From: Acidimicrobiia bacterium
GTDB lineage: Bacteria; Actinomycetota; Acidimicrobiia; Spongiisociales; Spongiisociaceae
Direction of reading: 5' to 3'
Length of the DNA stretch: 48,744 nt
Assembly (NCBI GenBank): GCA_009838635.1
Contig: VXRE01000135.1
Coordinates: forward strand, 1-48,744
Position numbers and translations under genes: made by a program. Below, in pieces: positions 41,528 to 48,744 of the stretch (its first letter is position 1; each line of letters begins with the position of its first letter). The notes under the pieces were generated by a model. That model made no database searches and was not told the origin of the DNA. It saw only the letters and a list, made by a program, of their open reading frames with translations.

Positions 41528-44500
41528 ATGCCAGGTAGCCAACCCGCCTCCCCGCCGGTTTCCGACTTCACCCGGGTGCCTCCCGGTCTCGACCTCCCGG
41601 CCCTCGACGCGCGCATCCTGGAGCGTTGGGACGAGACCGGCGCATTCCACGCCTCCGTCGAGATGCGACCGCGTGAGCACGAGTACACGTTCTACGACGG
41701 ACCCCCGTTCGCCTCCGGGAGCCCCCATTACGGCCACATCCTGGCCGGGATCATCAAGGACATCGTCCCCCGCTACTGGACCATGCGAGGGCACCGGGTG
41801 GAGCGCCGCTTCGGCTGGGACACCCACGGCCTGCCGGTCGAGATGGAGGTCGAGCAGCAGCTCGGCATCTCGGGCCCCCGCCAGATCGAGGAGCTGGGCG
41901 TGACCGTCTTCAACGACGCCTGCCGCCGGATGGTCGAGGTCACCACGGCTGACTGGGACGGCATAACCCGCCGCATCGGCCGCTGGGTCGACTTCAAGGA
42001 CGACTACAAGACCATGGACCCCGAGTTCATGGAGAGCGTCTGGTGGGTATTCCGGGCCCTGTGGGACAAGGGCCTGGTCTACCGGGCCTTCAAGGTACTT
42101 CCCTACTCTTGGGCCGCCGGGACCACCCTGTCCAACTTCGAGGTGAGCCTGGGCGGCTATCGCGACCACCCCGATCCCGCCATCACGGTCCGCCTGGAGA
42201 TCCTCGAGGCCCCTGACCCGAGCGCGCCGGCCCGCCCCGGCGACTACCTGACCATCTGGACCACCACTCCCTGGACGCTTCCCGGCAACCTGGCGGTCGC
42301 GGTCGGCCCGGACATCGAGTACGTGGCGGTCGAGGACCGCGGTAACCGCTACTGGGTGGCTGCCCGCCGGGTGGAGGAGGTCTTCGGCGAGGCCCGCCGG
42401 CCGGCTGCGGTCGCCTCCGGCACCGAGCTGCTCGGCGTGCGTTACCGGCCGCCCTTCGCCTACTTCGAGGATCGGCACGCCCGCGGGGCCTTCCGGGTCA
42501 TTCGCAGCCCCTCGGTGACCACCGACGAGGGGACCGGCCTGGTCCACATGGCGCCCGCCTACGGCGAGGAGGACCTCTACGCGCTGGCGGACGCAGGCCT
42601 GGATGTGATCGTCGATCCCGTCGACCTCGAGGCGAGGTTCACCGCCGCCACCCCCGACCTGGCCGGGGTTCATGTGTTCGAAGCGGCCGACGCCATCATC
42701 GGCCTGCTTCAGGAATCGGGAGCGCTCTTGAAGAACGAGCGGATCGTCCACTCCTACCCCTTCTGCTACCGCACCGATCAGCCGCTCATCTACAAGGCCA
42801 TCCCGACCTGGTTCGTCCGCGTCGAGGCGATCCGCGACCGGATGGTGGAGCTGAACGGGTCGATCCACTGGGTGCCGGGGCCGGTGGGGGCCAACCGGTT
42901 CGGGAACTGGCTGGAGGACGCCCGGGACTGGGCGGTCTCCCGCAACCGGTTCTGGGGAAGCTGCATCCCGGTGTGGGAATGCGATTCCTGCGGCTACCAG
43001 GAATGCATGGGCAGCCGGGAAGATCTGGCCGAACGGACCGGCGTCTGGCTGGAGGACCTCCACAAGCACGTGGTGGATGAGGTGACCTATCCGTGCCCGT
43101 CATGCTCGAACGGGGGCGTCATGGTCCGCGTGCCTGAAGTCCTGGACTGCTGGTTCGAGTCCGGGTCGATGCCCTACGCCCAGTATCACTATCCCTTCGA
43201 GAACGAGGAACGCTTCCCGCGGACCTTCCCCGCCGACTTCATCGCCGAGGGTCTCGACCAGACGCGGGGATGGTTCTACACCCTTCACGTGCTGGCCGCC
43301 GCCCTGTTCGACGAGGTGGCTTTCCGCAACTGCGTTGTCAACGGCATGATCCTGGCCGAGGACGGGCGGAAGATGTCGAAGCGCCTGAAGAACTACCCCG
43401 AGCCCTCAGCGGTTCTGGACCGGTACGGGGGAGACGCCGTCCGGGCCTACCTGATCGACTCGCCGGTGCTCCGCGCCGAGCCACTCCGCTTCTCCGAGGC
43501 GGGGGTACGCGAGGTGGTGCGGACCGTGATACTGCCGTTCTGGAACGCCTTCTCCTTCTTCACCACCTATGCCGAGGCGGACGGTATCCGGTTCCAAGAC
43601 CTCCGGTCGGCGCCCGCCCCCGCCGACCGGCCCGAGATCGACCGCTGGATACTGAGCGTCCTGCAGTCGCTGATCCGGCGGACCAACGAGTTGATGGAGG
43701 GCTACTACCTGTACGCCGTGGTGGGCCCGGCTCTCGGCTTCGTCAACGACCTGACCAACTGGTACGTCCGAAGGTCCAGGCGCCGGTTCTGGCGGGCTCG
43801 TGAGGGCAACGAGGCCGACAAGCAAGCCGCCTTCGCCACCCTCTACGAGGTGCTGGTGACCTTCAGCCGCCTGCTGGCGCCCGTCCTGCCCTTCATAACC
43901 GAGGAGATCCACACCGGCCTGGTCCCGGAAGCCTCCAGCGTCCATCACACCGACTACCCGGTGGTGGACGAGGGCACGATCGACGAGGACCTCGAGCGGA
44001 CGATGGATGTGGCCCGCACAGTGGTGACGCTTGGGCGGTCGCTCCGGTCGGATCACTCGATCGGCGTTCGCCAGCCCCTGGCGCGGCTGGCGGTCATCAC
44101 GCGCGATCCGGAGGTGACGGCCGCGGTTCGTCGTCACGGCGCGGTGATCGCCGAGGAGCTGAACGTCAAGGAGATCGGCACCCGTGATGACGAGCTGTCG
44201 GTGGTCGAGCTGGCGGCCAAGGCCAATTACAAGCGCCTCGGTCCCCGCCTCGGCGCCGCGGTCCGGGAGGTCGCCGCCGCGCTGGCCGCCCTGCCCTCGG
44301 AACAGGTGGCGTCCCTGCTCGAGGCCGGCGGGATGACCGTCGCCGGCCACGAGTTGAGCGCCGACGACGTGGTAATCAGCAGGAAGCCCCGTCCGGGATT
44401 GGCGGTGGCATCGGATGGCTCGCTGTCGGTGGCGCTCGACACGGTGCTGACCGGCGAGCTACGGAGCGAGGGCCTGGCCCGCGAGGTGGTGTCACGGATC

Positions 44501-44719
44501 CAGCGCGCCCGGCGCGACCTCGGGCTCGAGGTGACCGATCGGATCCGGCTCCGGTACCACACAGAGGACGACCTCCTCTACGAGGCCGTCGACACCCATG
44601 CGGACTTCATCGCCGGCGAGGTGCTGGCTGTGGCGATCCTCTCCGGACCCATGGAGGGCGGGACCAGATTCGAGATCGGCCAGAGCGTCCTGTCGGTGCG
44701 CCTCGAGAAGGCCGGCTAG
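41528..44719 (+). CDS. ileS: Isoleucyl-tRNA synthetase
   Basis: This 1063-residue class I synthetase charges tRNA-Ile and edits valine. The HIGH motif is HYGH (67-70) within DGPPFASGSPHYGHILAG, and KMSKR is at 615-619. The CP1 editing domain has WTTTPWTLPGNLA and the GTGLVHMAPAYGEED segment. Zinc-site cysteines occur around CDSCGYQEC and YPCPSC. The overall length and sequence style resemble the longer, eukaryote-like group (IleRS2), often linked to mupirocin insensitivity; that assignment is inference. ATG 41528 follows AGGA. It stands on the strand opposite its neighbours. Confidence 0.97.
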   Translation: MPGSQPASPPVSDFTRVPPGLDLPALDARILERWDETGAFHASVEMRPREHEYTFYDGPPFASGSPHYGHILAGIIKDIVPRYWTMRGHRVERRFGWDTHGLPVEMEVEQQLGISGPRQIEELGVTVFNDACRRMVEVTTADWDGITRRIGRWVDFKDDYKTMDPEFMESVWWVFRALWDKGLVYRAFKVLPYSWAAGTTLSNFEVSLGGYRDHPDPAITVRLEILEAPDPSAPARPGDYLTIWTTTPWTLPGNLAVAVGPDIEYVAVEDRGNRYWVAARRVEEVFGEARRPAAVASGTELLGVRYRPPFAYFEDRHARGAFRVIRSPSVTTDEGTGLVHMAPAYGEEDLYALADAGLDVIVDPVDLEARFTAATPDLAGVHVFEAADAIIGLLQESGALLKNERIVHSYPFCYRTDQPLIYKAIPTWFVRVEAIRDRMVELNGSIHWVPGPVGANRFGNWLEDARDWAVSRNRFWGSCIPVWECDSCGYQECMGSREDLAERTGVWLEDLHKHVVDEVTYPCPSCSNGGVMVRVPEVLDCWFESGSMPYAQYHYPFENEERFPRTFPADFIAEGLDQTRGWFYTLHVLAAALFDEVAFRNCVVNGMILAEDGRKMSKRLKNYPEPSAVLDRYGGDAVRAYLIDSPVLRAEPLRFSEAGVREVVRTVILPFWNAFSFFTTYAEADGIRFQDLRSAPAPADRPEIDRWILSVLQSLIRRTNELMEGYYLYAVVGPALGFVNDLTNWYVRRSRRRFWRAREGNEADKQAAFATLYEVLVTFSRLLAPVLPFITEEIHTGLVPEASSVHHTDYPVVDEGTIDEDLERTMDVARTVVTLGRSLRSDHSIGVRQPLARLAVITRDPEVTAAVRRHGAVIAEELNVKEIGTRDDELSVVELAAKANYKRLGPRLGAAVREVAAALAALPSEQVASLLEAGGMTVAGHELSADDVVISRKPRPGLAVASDGSLSVALDTVLTGELRSEGLAREVVSRIQRARRDLGLEVTDRIRLRYHTEDDLLYEAVDTHADFIAGEVLAVAILSGPMEGGTRFEIGQSVLSVRLEKAG

Positions 44720-44722
44720 CCC

Positions 44723-46015
44723 TCAGCGGAATCGGCGGGGCGAGAAAGGATCCAGCTCGAGGTCGGTGGGTCGGTCGCAGACGATCTGGGCCACAAGCCG
44801 GCCGGTCACCGGTCCGAGCGACAGGCCGAGCTTGCCGTGCCCGACGGCGTAGGTGACGTTGCGCCAGCCGGGCGACCGACCGATTATGGGAAGCCCGTCG
44901 GGCGTAACCGGTCGCAGACCGGCCCATCTCTCCAGCACGGTGAGCTCGGGATCGAGCCGCACGCGGGATCGGACGTTCGCCTCTATCTGCGCCAGCCGCC
45001 GGAGCGAGGGCCGGGTGTCGAGGCGCCCCAGTTCCAGCCAGCCGCTCATCCTCAGCAGGTCTCCCATCGGGTTCACCGCCACCCACCTGTCTCCTATCAG
45101 GAGGTTGGTGCGAGGGCCCTGGCGGGGCGCCGCCACCGTCATGCTGTATCCCTTGCCGGCCTGTATGGGTACCGACTCGCCGAGCAGCGTGGCCACCCCG
45201 GGGGTCCACGCGCCGGTGGCTATCACGACCTCGTCAGCCGCCAGGTCGCCCCGCGAGGTCACCAGCCTGTCCACCGCTCCGTCCGAGGTCCGGAAGTCCA
45301 GCAACCTCGTCCGGGGGACGAACACCACCCCGCGTCCCGACAGCACCGACACGATCCCGGCCATGAAGCGGGCGGGATCGAGACCGGCGTCGTCCACGCA
45401 CCGGAACCCCCCGATGATGCCCTCGTCCAGCGCCGGCTCCCGCTCGCGGAGTTCGGCGGCGCCGTATCTCTCGATGGCCACGCCGTGACGCTCCATCGTG
45501 TCGGCCTCGTGCCGCGCCGCGGCGAAGGCCCCGGGGTCTCCGTAGACGTAATAGAGCCCGAGCCGGCGGTAGCCGCACTCGATCCCGTCCCGTTCGATCC
45601 ACTCCACCGCCAGGTCAGCGCTCAAGAACCCGAGGGCGCGCAGGGCGACAGCCCCGGCCTCGGCTGCGCGGGAAGTGCATTTGAGCGCGAACCGGACCAT
45701 CCAGCGCAGGTACGACGGGTCGATGGACGGACGCACCGTCACCGGCCCGGTGCGCCGGATCATCCCCCGCACCACACCGGACAGCACGCCGGGGGCGGCC
45801 ATGGGGATCAGATGGCTCGGGGTGATCAGCCCGGCGTTGCCCGCGGCGCTACCGCGTGCGATCGGTCCTCCGTCGATCACGACCACCTGGCGGCCGTGCG
45901 CCGCCAACTCGTACGCTACGCATAACCCGACCACGCCGCCCCCGATCACCGCCACGTCGGCGCGCCGGGGCAGGGATGTCACGGGAGGCGACCCCTCGGA
46001 GGACGGAAACGGCAT
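44723..46015 (-). CDS. FAD-dependent D-amino-acid dehydrogenase-like oxidoreductase (DadA/DAO family)
   Basis: This 430-residue flavoprotein starts at ATG 46015, preceded by GAGGGG. The FAD-binding GxGxxG is in VAVIGGGVVGLCVAYELA, followed by VVVIDGG. The C-terminal part has GLRPVTPDGLPIIGRSPGW and the final VGHGKLGLSLGPVTGRLVAQ, all typical of DadA-like enzymes that oxidise D-amino acids or glycine-type amines. It converges on ileS with 3 bases between. It lies 25 bases after divIVA and could be the last gene of the ftsZ-to-divIVA run. Confidence 0.9.
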   Translation of the reverse strand: MPFPSSEGSPPVTSLPRRADVAVIGGGVVGLCVAYELAAHGRQVVVIDGGPIARGSAAGNAGLITPSHLIPMAAPGVLSGVVRGMIRRTGPVTVRPSIDPSYLRWMVRFALKCTSRAAEAGAVALRALGFLSADLAVEWIERDGIECGYRRLGLYYVYGDPGAFAAARHEADTMERHGVAIERYGAAELREREPALDEGIIGGFRCVDDAGLDPARFMAGIVSVLSGRGVVFVPRTRLLDFRTSDGAVDRLVTSRGDLAADEVVIATGAWTPGVATLLGESVPIQAGKGYSMTVAAPRQGPRTNLLIGDRWVAVNPMGDLLRMSGWLELGRLDTRPSLRRLAQIEANVRSRVRLDPELTVLERWAGLRPVTPDGLPIIGRSPGWRNVTYAVGHGKLGLSLGPVTGRLVAQIVCDRPTDLELDPFSPRRFR

Positions 46016-46040
46016 CTGGAACCCCTCGGCGGACCGCTGT

Positions 46041-46439
46041 TCAACGCGCGGCAGGACCGTCCTGCTGCGCTCCGGGGGTCATTGCGGCGCGGAATTGGTC
46101 CAGCAGGTGCTCACCCGCCTCCAGCACGTTCTCGACCATCTGCTCCGATGTCCGGGCGGCCTCGTCGATCATGTCCCGTACCCGGGCCACCGCCTCGTCG
46201 GCCTGGACGGTCACCACGGTCCGGGCCTTGCCGGAACCCTCGGCGATCCGGTTCTCCCGGCATTCGTCGAGCGCCGTCCGCAACCGGCCGACCTCACGCT
46301 GCAGCCGATCATGCTGGCCCTCGTACTCGGAGATCGTCTTGACCACGATCTCGAGAAAGGCGTCCACCTCGTCGGCGGCGTACCCGCGCAGGGCGACCGA
46401 GAACTTGACCGCCTGGACCTCGTTCGAAGTTATCCGCAT
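46041..46439 (-). CDS. divIVA: DivIVA-domain protein
   Basis: This is a 132-residue coiled-coil protein. The N-terminal lipid-binding motif reads VKFSVALRGYAADEVDAFLE, the classic DivIVA start, and is followed by about 100 residues of heptad-rich helix. Actinobacterial DivIVA (Wag31) marks poles and drives tip growth. This one is short, closer to a minimal DivIVA than to full-length Wag31. ATG 46439 follows GAGG. Confidence 0.9.
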   Translation of the reverse strand: MRITSNEVQAVKFSVALRGYAADEVDAFLEIVVKTISEYEGQHDRLQREVGRLRTALDECRENRIAEGSGKARTVVTVQADEAVARVRDMIDEAARTSEQMVENVLEAGEHLLDQFRAAMTPGAQQDGPAAR

Positions 46440-46449
46440 ACCAGCCTCG

Positions 46450-46707
46450 TCATCTGCATATGATCCTCGCCACGATCATTATCGCCACTATCAGGATGAT
46501 CGGCGACAGGTCCAACCTGACCCCACCCACCGGAATGGCGGGAAGGGACCGCCGGAGCGGCCGGAGCGGCGGATCCACGATCCGCGAGAGCACCGCCACG
46601 GCGCGGCCGACCGGGTGATCACCGGGAACCTCGACCCAACTCAGGACGGCCCGGGCGACGATCGCAACCACGTAGAGCTGCAGCAGATTGCAGATCAGCC
46701 GGATCAA
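46450..46707 (-). CDS. yggT: YggT-family membrane protein
   Basis: This 85-residue protein has two hydrophobic helices separated by the loop SRIVDPPLRPLRRSLP, the YggT signature. The function is poorly defined (membrane or osmotic homeostasis, division-linked context). The start is TTG 46707, the only codon at the right distance (5-6 bases) from GAGG, in the 7-base gap after sepF. Confidence 0.88.
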   Translation of the reverse strand: MIRLICNLLQLYVVAIVARAVLSWVEVPGDHPVGRAVAVLSRIVDPPLRPLRRSLPAIPVGGVRLDLSPIILIVAIMIVARIICR

Positions 46708-46714
46708 GCCCGCC

Positions 46715-47269
46715 TCAGACGTCGATGTCGTACAGGCCCAGGGAGGCCAGGCGCTGCAGCTCCTGCCGGGTGATCGTCACCCTCGGAGGGCGGACCAGCA
46801 AGACTCCCGCGGCCGGTTTCTGGATGGTCCCCTCCAGCGCGTACACCAATCCGCACAGGAAGTCGACCAGCCTCCGTACCGTCGGAGGATCGAGGCTCTT
46901 CAGGTTCACCACCACCGGAACCTGTTCCCGGAGTACGTCGGCGACCTTCCTCACGTCATCGAAGCCGCGAGCCTCGAGTATCTCGGTGTAGCTGGCCGAG
47001 ATGACAGCAGACTCCGGGCCTCGCACGATTACATCCGAGTCACCCCGTGCGGAGACCACCGCAGGCCGCTGGTAGGGGGGGACCGGCTCGGCGATCCGTG
47101 AGCTCCGGTCTCCCGATGTGGGTGGCTGGTCGTCCACTATGCGGAACTGGCTCCGCGGCGGAGGCCGGCGGCCGGGCATATCGGGCCGGGTTCCATAACC
47201 GGGGTTCAGGGCTGGCTCTCCTTCGTCCACGAGACCCATCCATGTCAGCAATTTGTTCATGGCGCTCAT
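46715..47269 (-). CDS. sepF: Cell division protein SepF
   Basis: This 184-residue FtsZ-anchoring protein has an N-terminal amphipathic membrane helix (MSAMNKLLTWMGLVDEGE), a Pro/Arg-rich linker, then the SepF core from about residue 95. The core includes FDDVRKVADVLREQVPVVVN and RRLVDFLCGLVYALEGTIQK, which carries the polymerising and FtsZ-binding surface. ATG 47269 is chosen; ATG 47260 is an alternative. In Actinomycetota, SepF tethers FtsZ in place of FtsA, which is consistent with the partial ftsZ at the window edge. Confidence 0.94.
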   Translation of the reverse strand: MSAMNKLLTWMGLVDEGEPALNPGYGTRPDMPGRRPPPRSQFRIVDDQPPTSGDRSSRIAEPVPPYQRPAVVSARGDSDVIVRGPESAVISASYTEILEARGFDDVRKVADVLREQVPVVVNLKSLDPPTVRRLVDFLCGLVYALEGTIQKPAAGVLLVRPPRVTITRQELQRLASLGLYDIDV

Positions 47270-47286
47270 TTCTGTACCGCGACGGC

Positions 47287-47955
47287 TCAGACCCCAAAGA
47301 TAGCCCGTCCGATGCGGACGATGGTGGATCCTTCCTCGATCGCCACCTCGAAATCGTCCGTCATGCCCATGCTAAGGGCCATCGGCCGCTCCAACCGGGC
47401 GGACAACTCGTCCCTGATCTCACGCATACGGACGAAGTAGGGCCGGGAATCCTCTGGTATGGCACCCATCGGAGGTATCGCCATCACCCCGGTCAGCGGG
47501 ACCCCCGCCGACTCCCACCGCTCGAAAGTCTCGACCACGAGTCGGGGGTCGACTCCCGACTTCTGGGGCTCCTGCCCGATATTGACCTGGAGCAGGGTCG
47601 GTGGGGGCCGGTCCTCTCCCCGCAGCCACGGCTTCACCAGGCGGTCCCGGTCGAAGGAATGTAAGAGCGACACCAAGGGCCGGACGACCCGCACCTTGTT
47701 GGTCTGGAGCGGACCCACGAAGTGCCACTCGAGGTTGCTCGGGAGCCGGCCGGCCTTCGACGCCAGCTCCTGTCCCCGGTTCTCCCCGAACACCCGATGC
47801 CCGGCGGCGACGGCTTCCTCCAGTACGGCGGGTGGGCGGCCCTTGCCGATCGCCACGATCTTCACGTCGTCGCGGTCCCTGCCCGAGCGGCGCGCAGCCT
47901 CATCGACACGCCGGACGACCTCGTGGAGACGGGCGGCAACGCTCACGGAATCCAT
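47287..47955 (-). CDS. yggS: YggS/PLPBP family pyridoxal-phosphate homeostasis protein
   Basis: This 222-residue single-domain TIM-barrel PLP protein shows VKIVAIGKGRP with the PLP lysine, FGENRGQE, EWHFVGPLQTNKV and the C-terminal SMGMTDDFEVAIEEGSTIVR segment that binds phosphate. It has no enzymatic activity in known homologues and buffers PLP. Start ATG 47955 overlaps pgeF by 13 bases; GTG 47946, giving a GTGA overlap, is equally possible. Confidence 0.93.
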   Translation of the reverse strand: MDSVSVAARLHEVVRRVDEAARRSGRDRDDVKIVAIGKGRPPAVLEEAVAAGHRVFGENRGQELASKAGRLPSNLEWHFVGPLQTNKVRVVRPLVSLLHSFDRDRLVKPWLRGEDRPPPTLLQVNIGQEPQKSGVDPRLVVETFERWESAGVPLTGVMAIPPMGAIPEDSRPYFVRMREIRDELSARLERPMALSMGMTDDFEVAIEEGSTIVRIGRAIFGV

Positions 47956-48572
47956 CCCAGGGCCGCCAGCCGGTGCTCGGTGCGGTCGGCCCGGAACGAG
48001 AACCAGCCCTCCTCGCAGCGAGTACACGCCTCGACCGACCACCAGTCGGCCTCCGGGACCTGGTCCCGGACGGCGGTCGCCAGGTCCACGGTCGTCATGC
48101 CGCCGATGGACTTGACGTGGCGGTCATGGAACAACCCGGCCACCTCCGGCCCGACCTCGAAGCAGCAGGGCCCGATCAACGGACCCATGGCAGCCCTCAA
48201 TACCGGACCGGGCCGCCTGCCCAGGCCCTCCAGACGGCGGGCTGCCGCAGCCACCACGCCTGCCACCACCCCCCTCCATCCGGCGTGAGCGACACCCACG
48301 GCATCCTCGGTCTCGAGGACCACGCCCACACAGTCGGCGGTCATCACAGCCAGCGGGAGATACCGGGTACCGGTGACCAGGGCATCGCCCGGGCCGGCCC
48401 GGCCCGGTTCGGTAGCGGCCAGGACGTCCGATCCATGAACCTGCCGGAGCGAAGCCCACTCCGCCCGGATCCCGAGCGTCCCCGACACTTCCCCGCGATC
48501 GCCGGACGACATGTCGCCCGCCACCGCCGTGGTGAAAGCGGCGCCGCGGAACCCGGGAGGCCGGATCAGCAT
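47943..48572 (-). CDS. pgeF: Peptidoglycan editing factor PgeF (laccase-like, YfiH family)
   Basis: This 209-residue protein has the zinc-binding catalytic residues of the family: QVHGSDV (His), TADCVGVVL (Cys) and VGVAHAGWRGVVAG (His), plus GPCCFEVG. Homologues remove L-Ser from misassembled muropeptide precursors and also show purine-nucleoside activity. The start is ATG 48572, with GGCGGG upstream; TTG 48578 is the alternative. It lies directly after ftsZ, a common arrangement. Confidence 0.93.
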   Translation of the reverse strand: MLIRPPGFRGAAFTTAVAGDMSSGDRGEVSGTLGIRAEWASLRQVHGSDVLAATEPGRAGPGDALVTGTRYLPLAVMTADCVGVVLETEDAVGVAHAGWRGVVAGVVAAAARRLEGLGRRPGPVLRAAMGPLIGPCCFEVGPEVAGLFHDRHVKSIGGMTTVDLATAVRDQVPEADWWSVEACTRCEEGWFSFRADRTEHRLAALGWIP

Positions 48573-48611
48573 GGTCAACCCGCCGGGCCTCCCGGCGTCT
48601 CCGAGTGCCCT

Positions 48612-48744
48612 CTATTCCCGGAGCCAGTCGGGAATGTCCAGCGGATCTTCCTCATCCGAGCGGAAGACGGTCTCCGATCGGTCGGAGTACCGGGCGCGCG
48701 CGCCCGGCCCGGACGGACCGGCGGAAGGCGACCCCACGCCGGCG
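48612..48744 (-). CDS. ftsZ: Cell division GTPase FtsZ (partial, C-terminal tail only)
   Basis: The last 44 codons of a minus-strand gene that enters from the right edge. They read as a Gly/Ser/Pro/Arg-rich linker ending in EEDPLDIPDWLRE followed by TAG. This matches the conserved C-terminal peptide of FtsZ (D-(L/I)-(D/E)-(I/V)-P-x-(F/W)-(L/M)-R) that binds SepF and FtsA. The position just before pgeF-yggS-sepF supports the call. No start codon or GTPase domain is in the window. Confidence 0.85.
   Translation of the reverse strand, partial: AGVGSPSAGPSGPGARARYSDRSETVFRSDEEDPLDIPDWLRE

Overview
The window is a GC-rich bacterial chromosome segment. The gene content and order point to Actinomycetota, and I would guess class Acidimicrobiia. 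The supporting features are a topoisomerase I with GRYGPY C-terminal repeats and no zinc fingers, an actinobacterial-type ftsZ-pgeF-yggS-sepF-yggT-divIVA run, the dksA/traR-lspA-rluD-dnaE1 run, a lipoprotein with a Thr/Glu/Ala/Met linker, and several genes that look leaderless. The class-level placement is inference. The sulfatases could suggest a marine or host-associated life, but nothing here proves it. Almost every base is coding, and no gene-free stretch exceeds about 260 bases.

Layout. (1) 1-3566: the N-terminal part of an MFS exporter, divergent from topA. (2) 3563-19524, minus strand: a complete complex I operon in the order nuoA-B-C-D-EF-G-H-I-J-K-L-M-N, with nuoE and nuoF fused into one reading frame. 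It ends in an overlapping gene for a bactofilin-like membrane protein. (3) 19650-22900: a small unrecognised gene, an ABC exporter, a Phd/VapC-type toxin-antitoxin pair and a tRNA-Pro(UGG) whose acceptor stem is mismatched. (4) 23023-34466: an accessory catabolic region. On the minus strand are a YnjB-like lipoprotein, two permeases, an ATPase and a sulfatase, probably one operon. A second sulfatase diverges from it, followed by a Gfo/Idh/MocA oxidoreductase and an unusual protein that joins a type II dehydroquinate dehydratase (AroQ) to an alpha/beta-hydrolase. (5) 34471-36015: a DUF4143-type ATPase, with a 4 x 23-bp tandem repeat and a 5 x 7-bp heptamer repeat in its upstream gap. (6) 36016-48744: housekeeping genes dnaE1, rluD-like, lspA, dksA/traR-like, ileS (opposite strand), a D-amino-acid dehydrogenase-like oxidase, divIVA, yggT, sepF, yggS, pgeF and the last codons of ftsZ.

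How they work together. The nuo block builds the whole proton-pumping NADH:quinone oxidoreductase, and most of its genes overlap by 1 or 4 bases, which implies translational coupling. The transporter plus two sulfatases looks like a system for taking up an organic solute and removing sulfate esters. Its divergent promoter region carries two palindromes that could be operators. The oxidoreductase plus esterase-AroQ fusion could carry out ester hydrolysis, polyol oxidation and dehydration of a quinate-like compound. That is the most speculative and most interesting reading here. The right-hand end is the conserved division/cell-wall neighbourhood, interrupted by ileS and an amino-acid oxidase gene.
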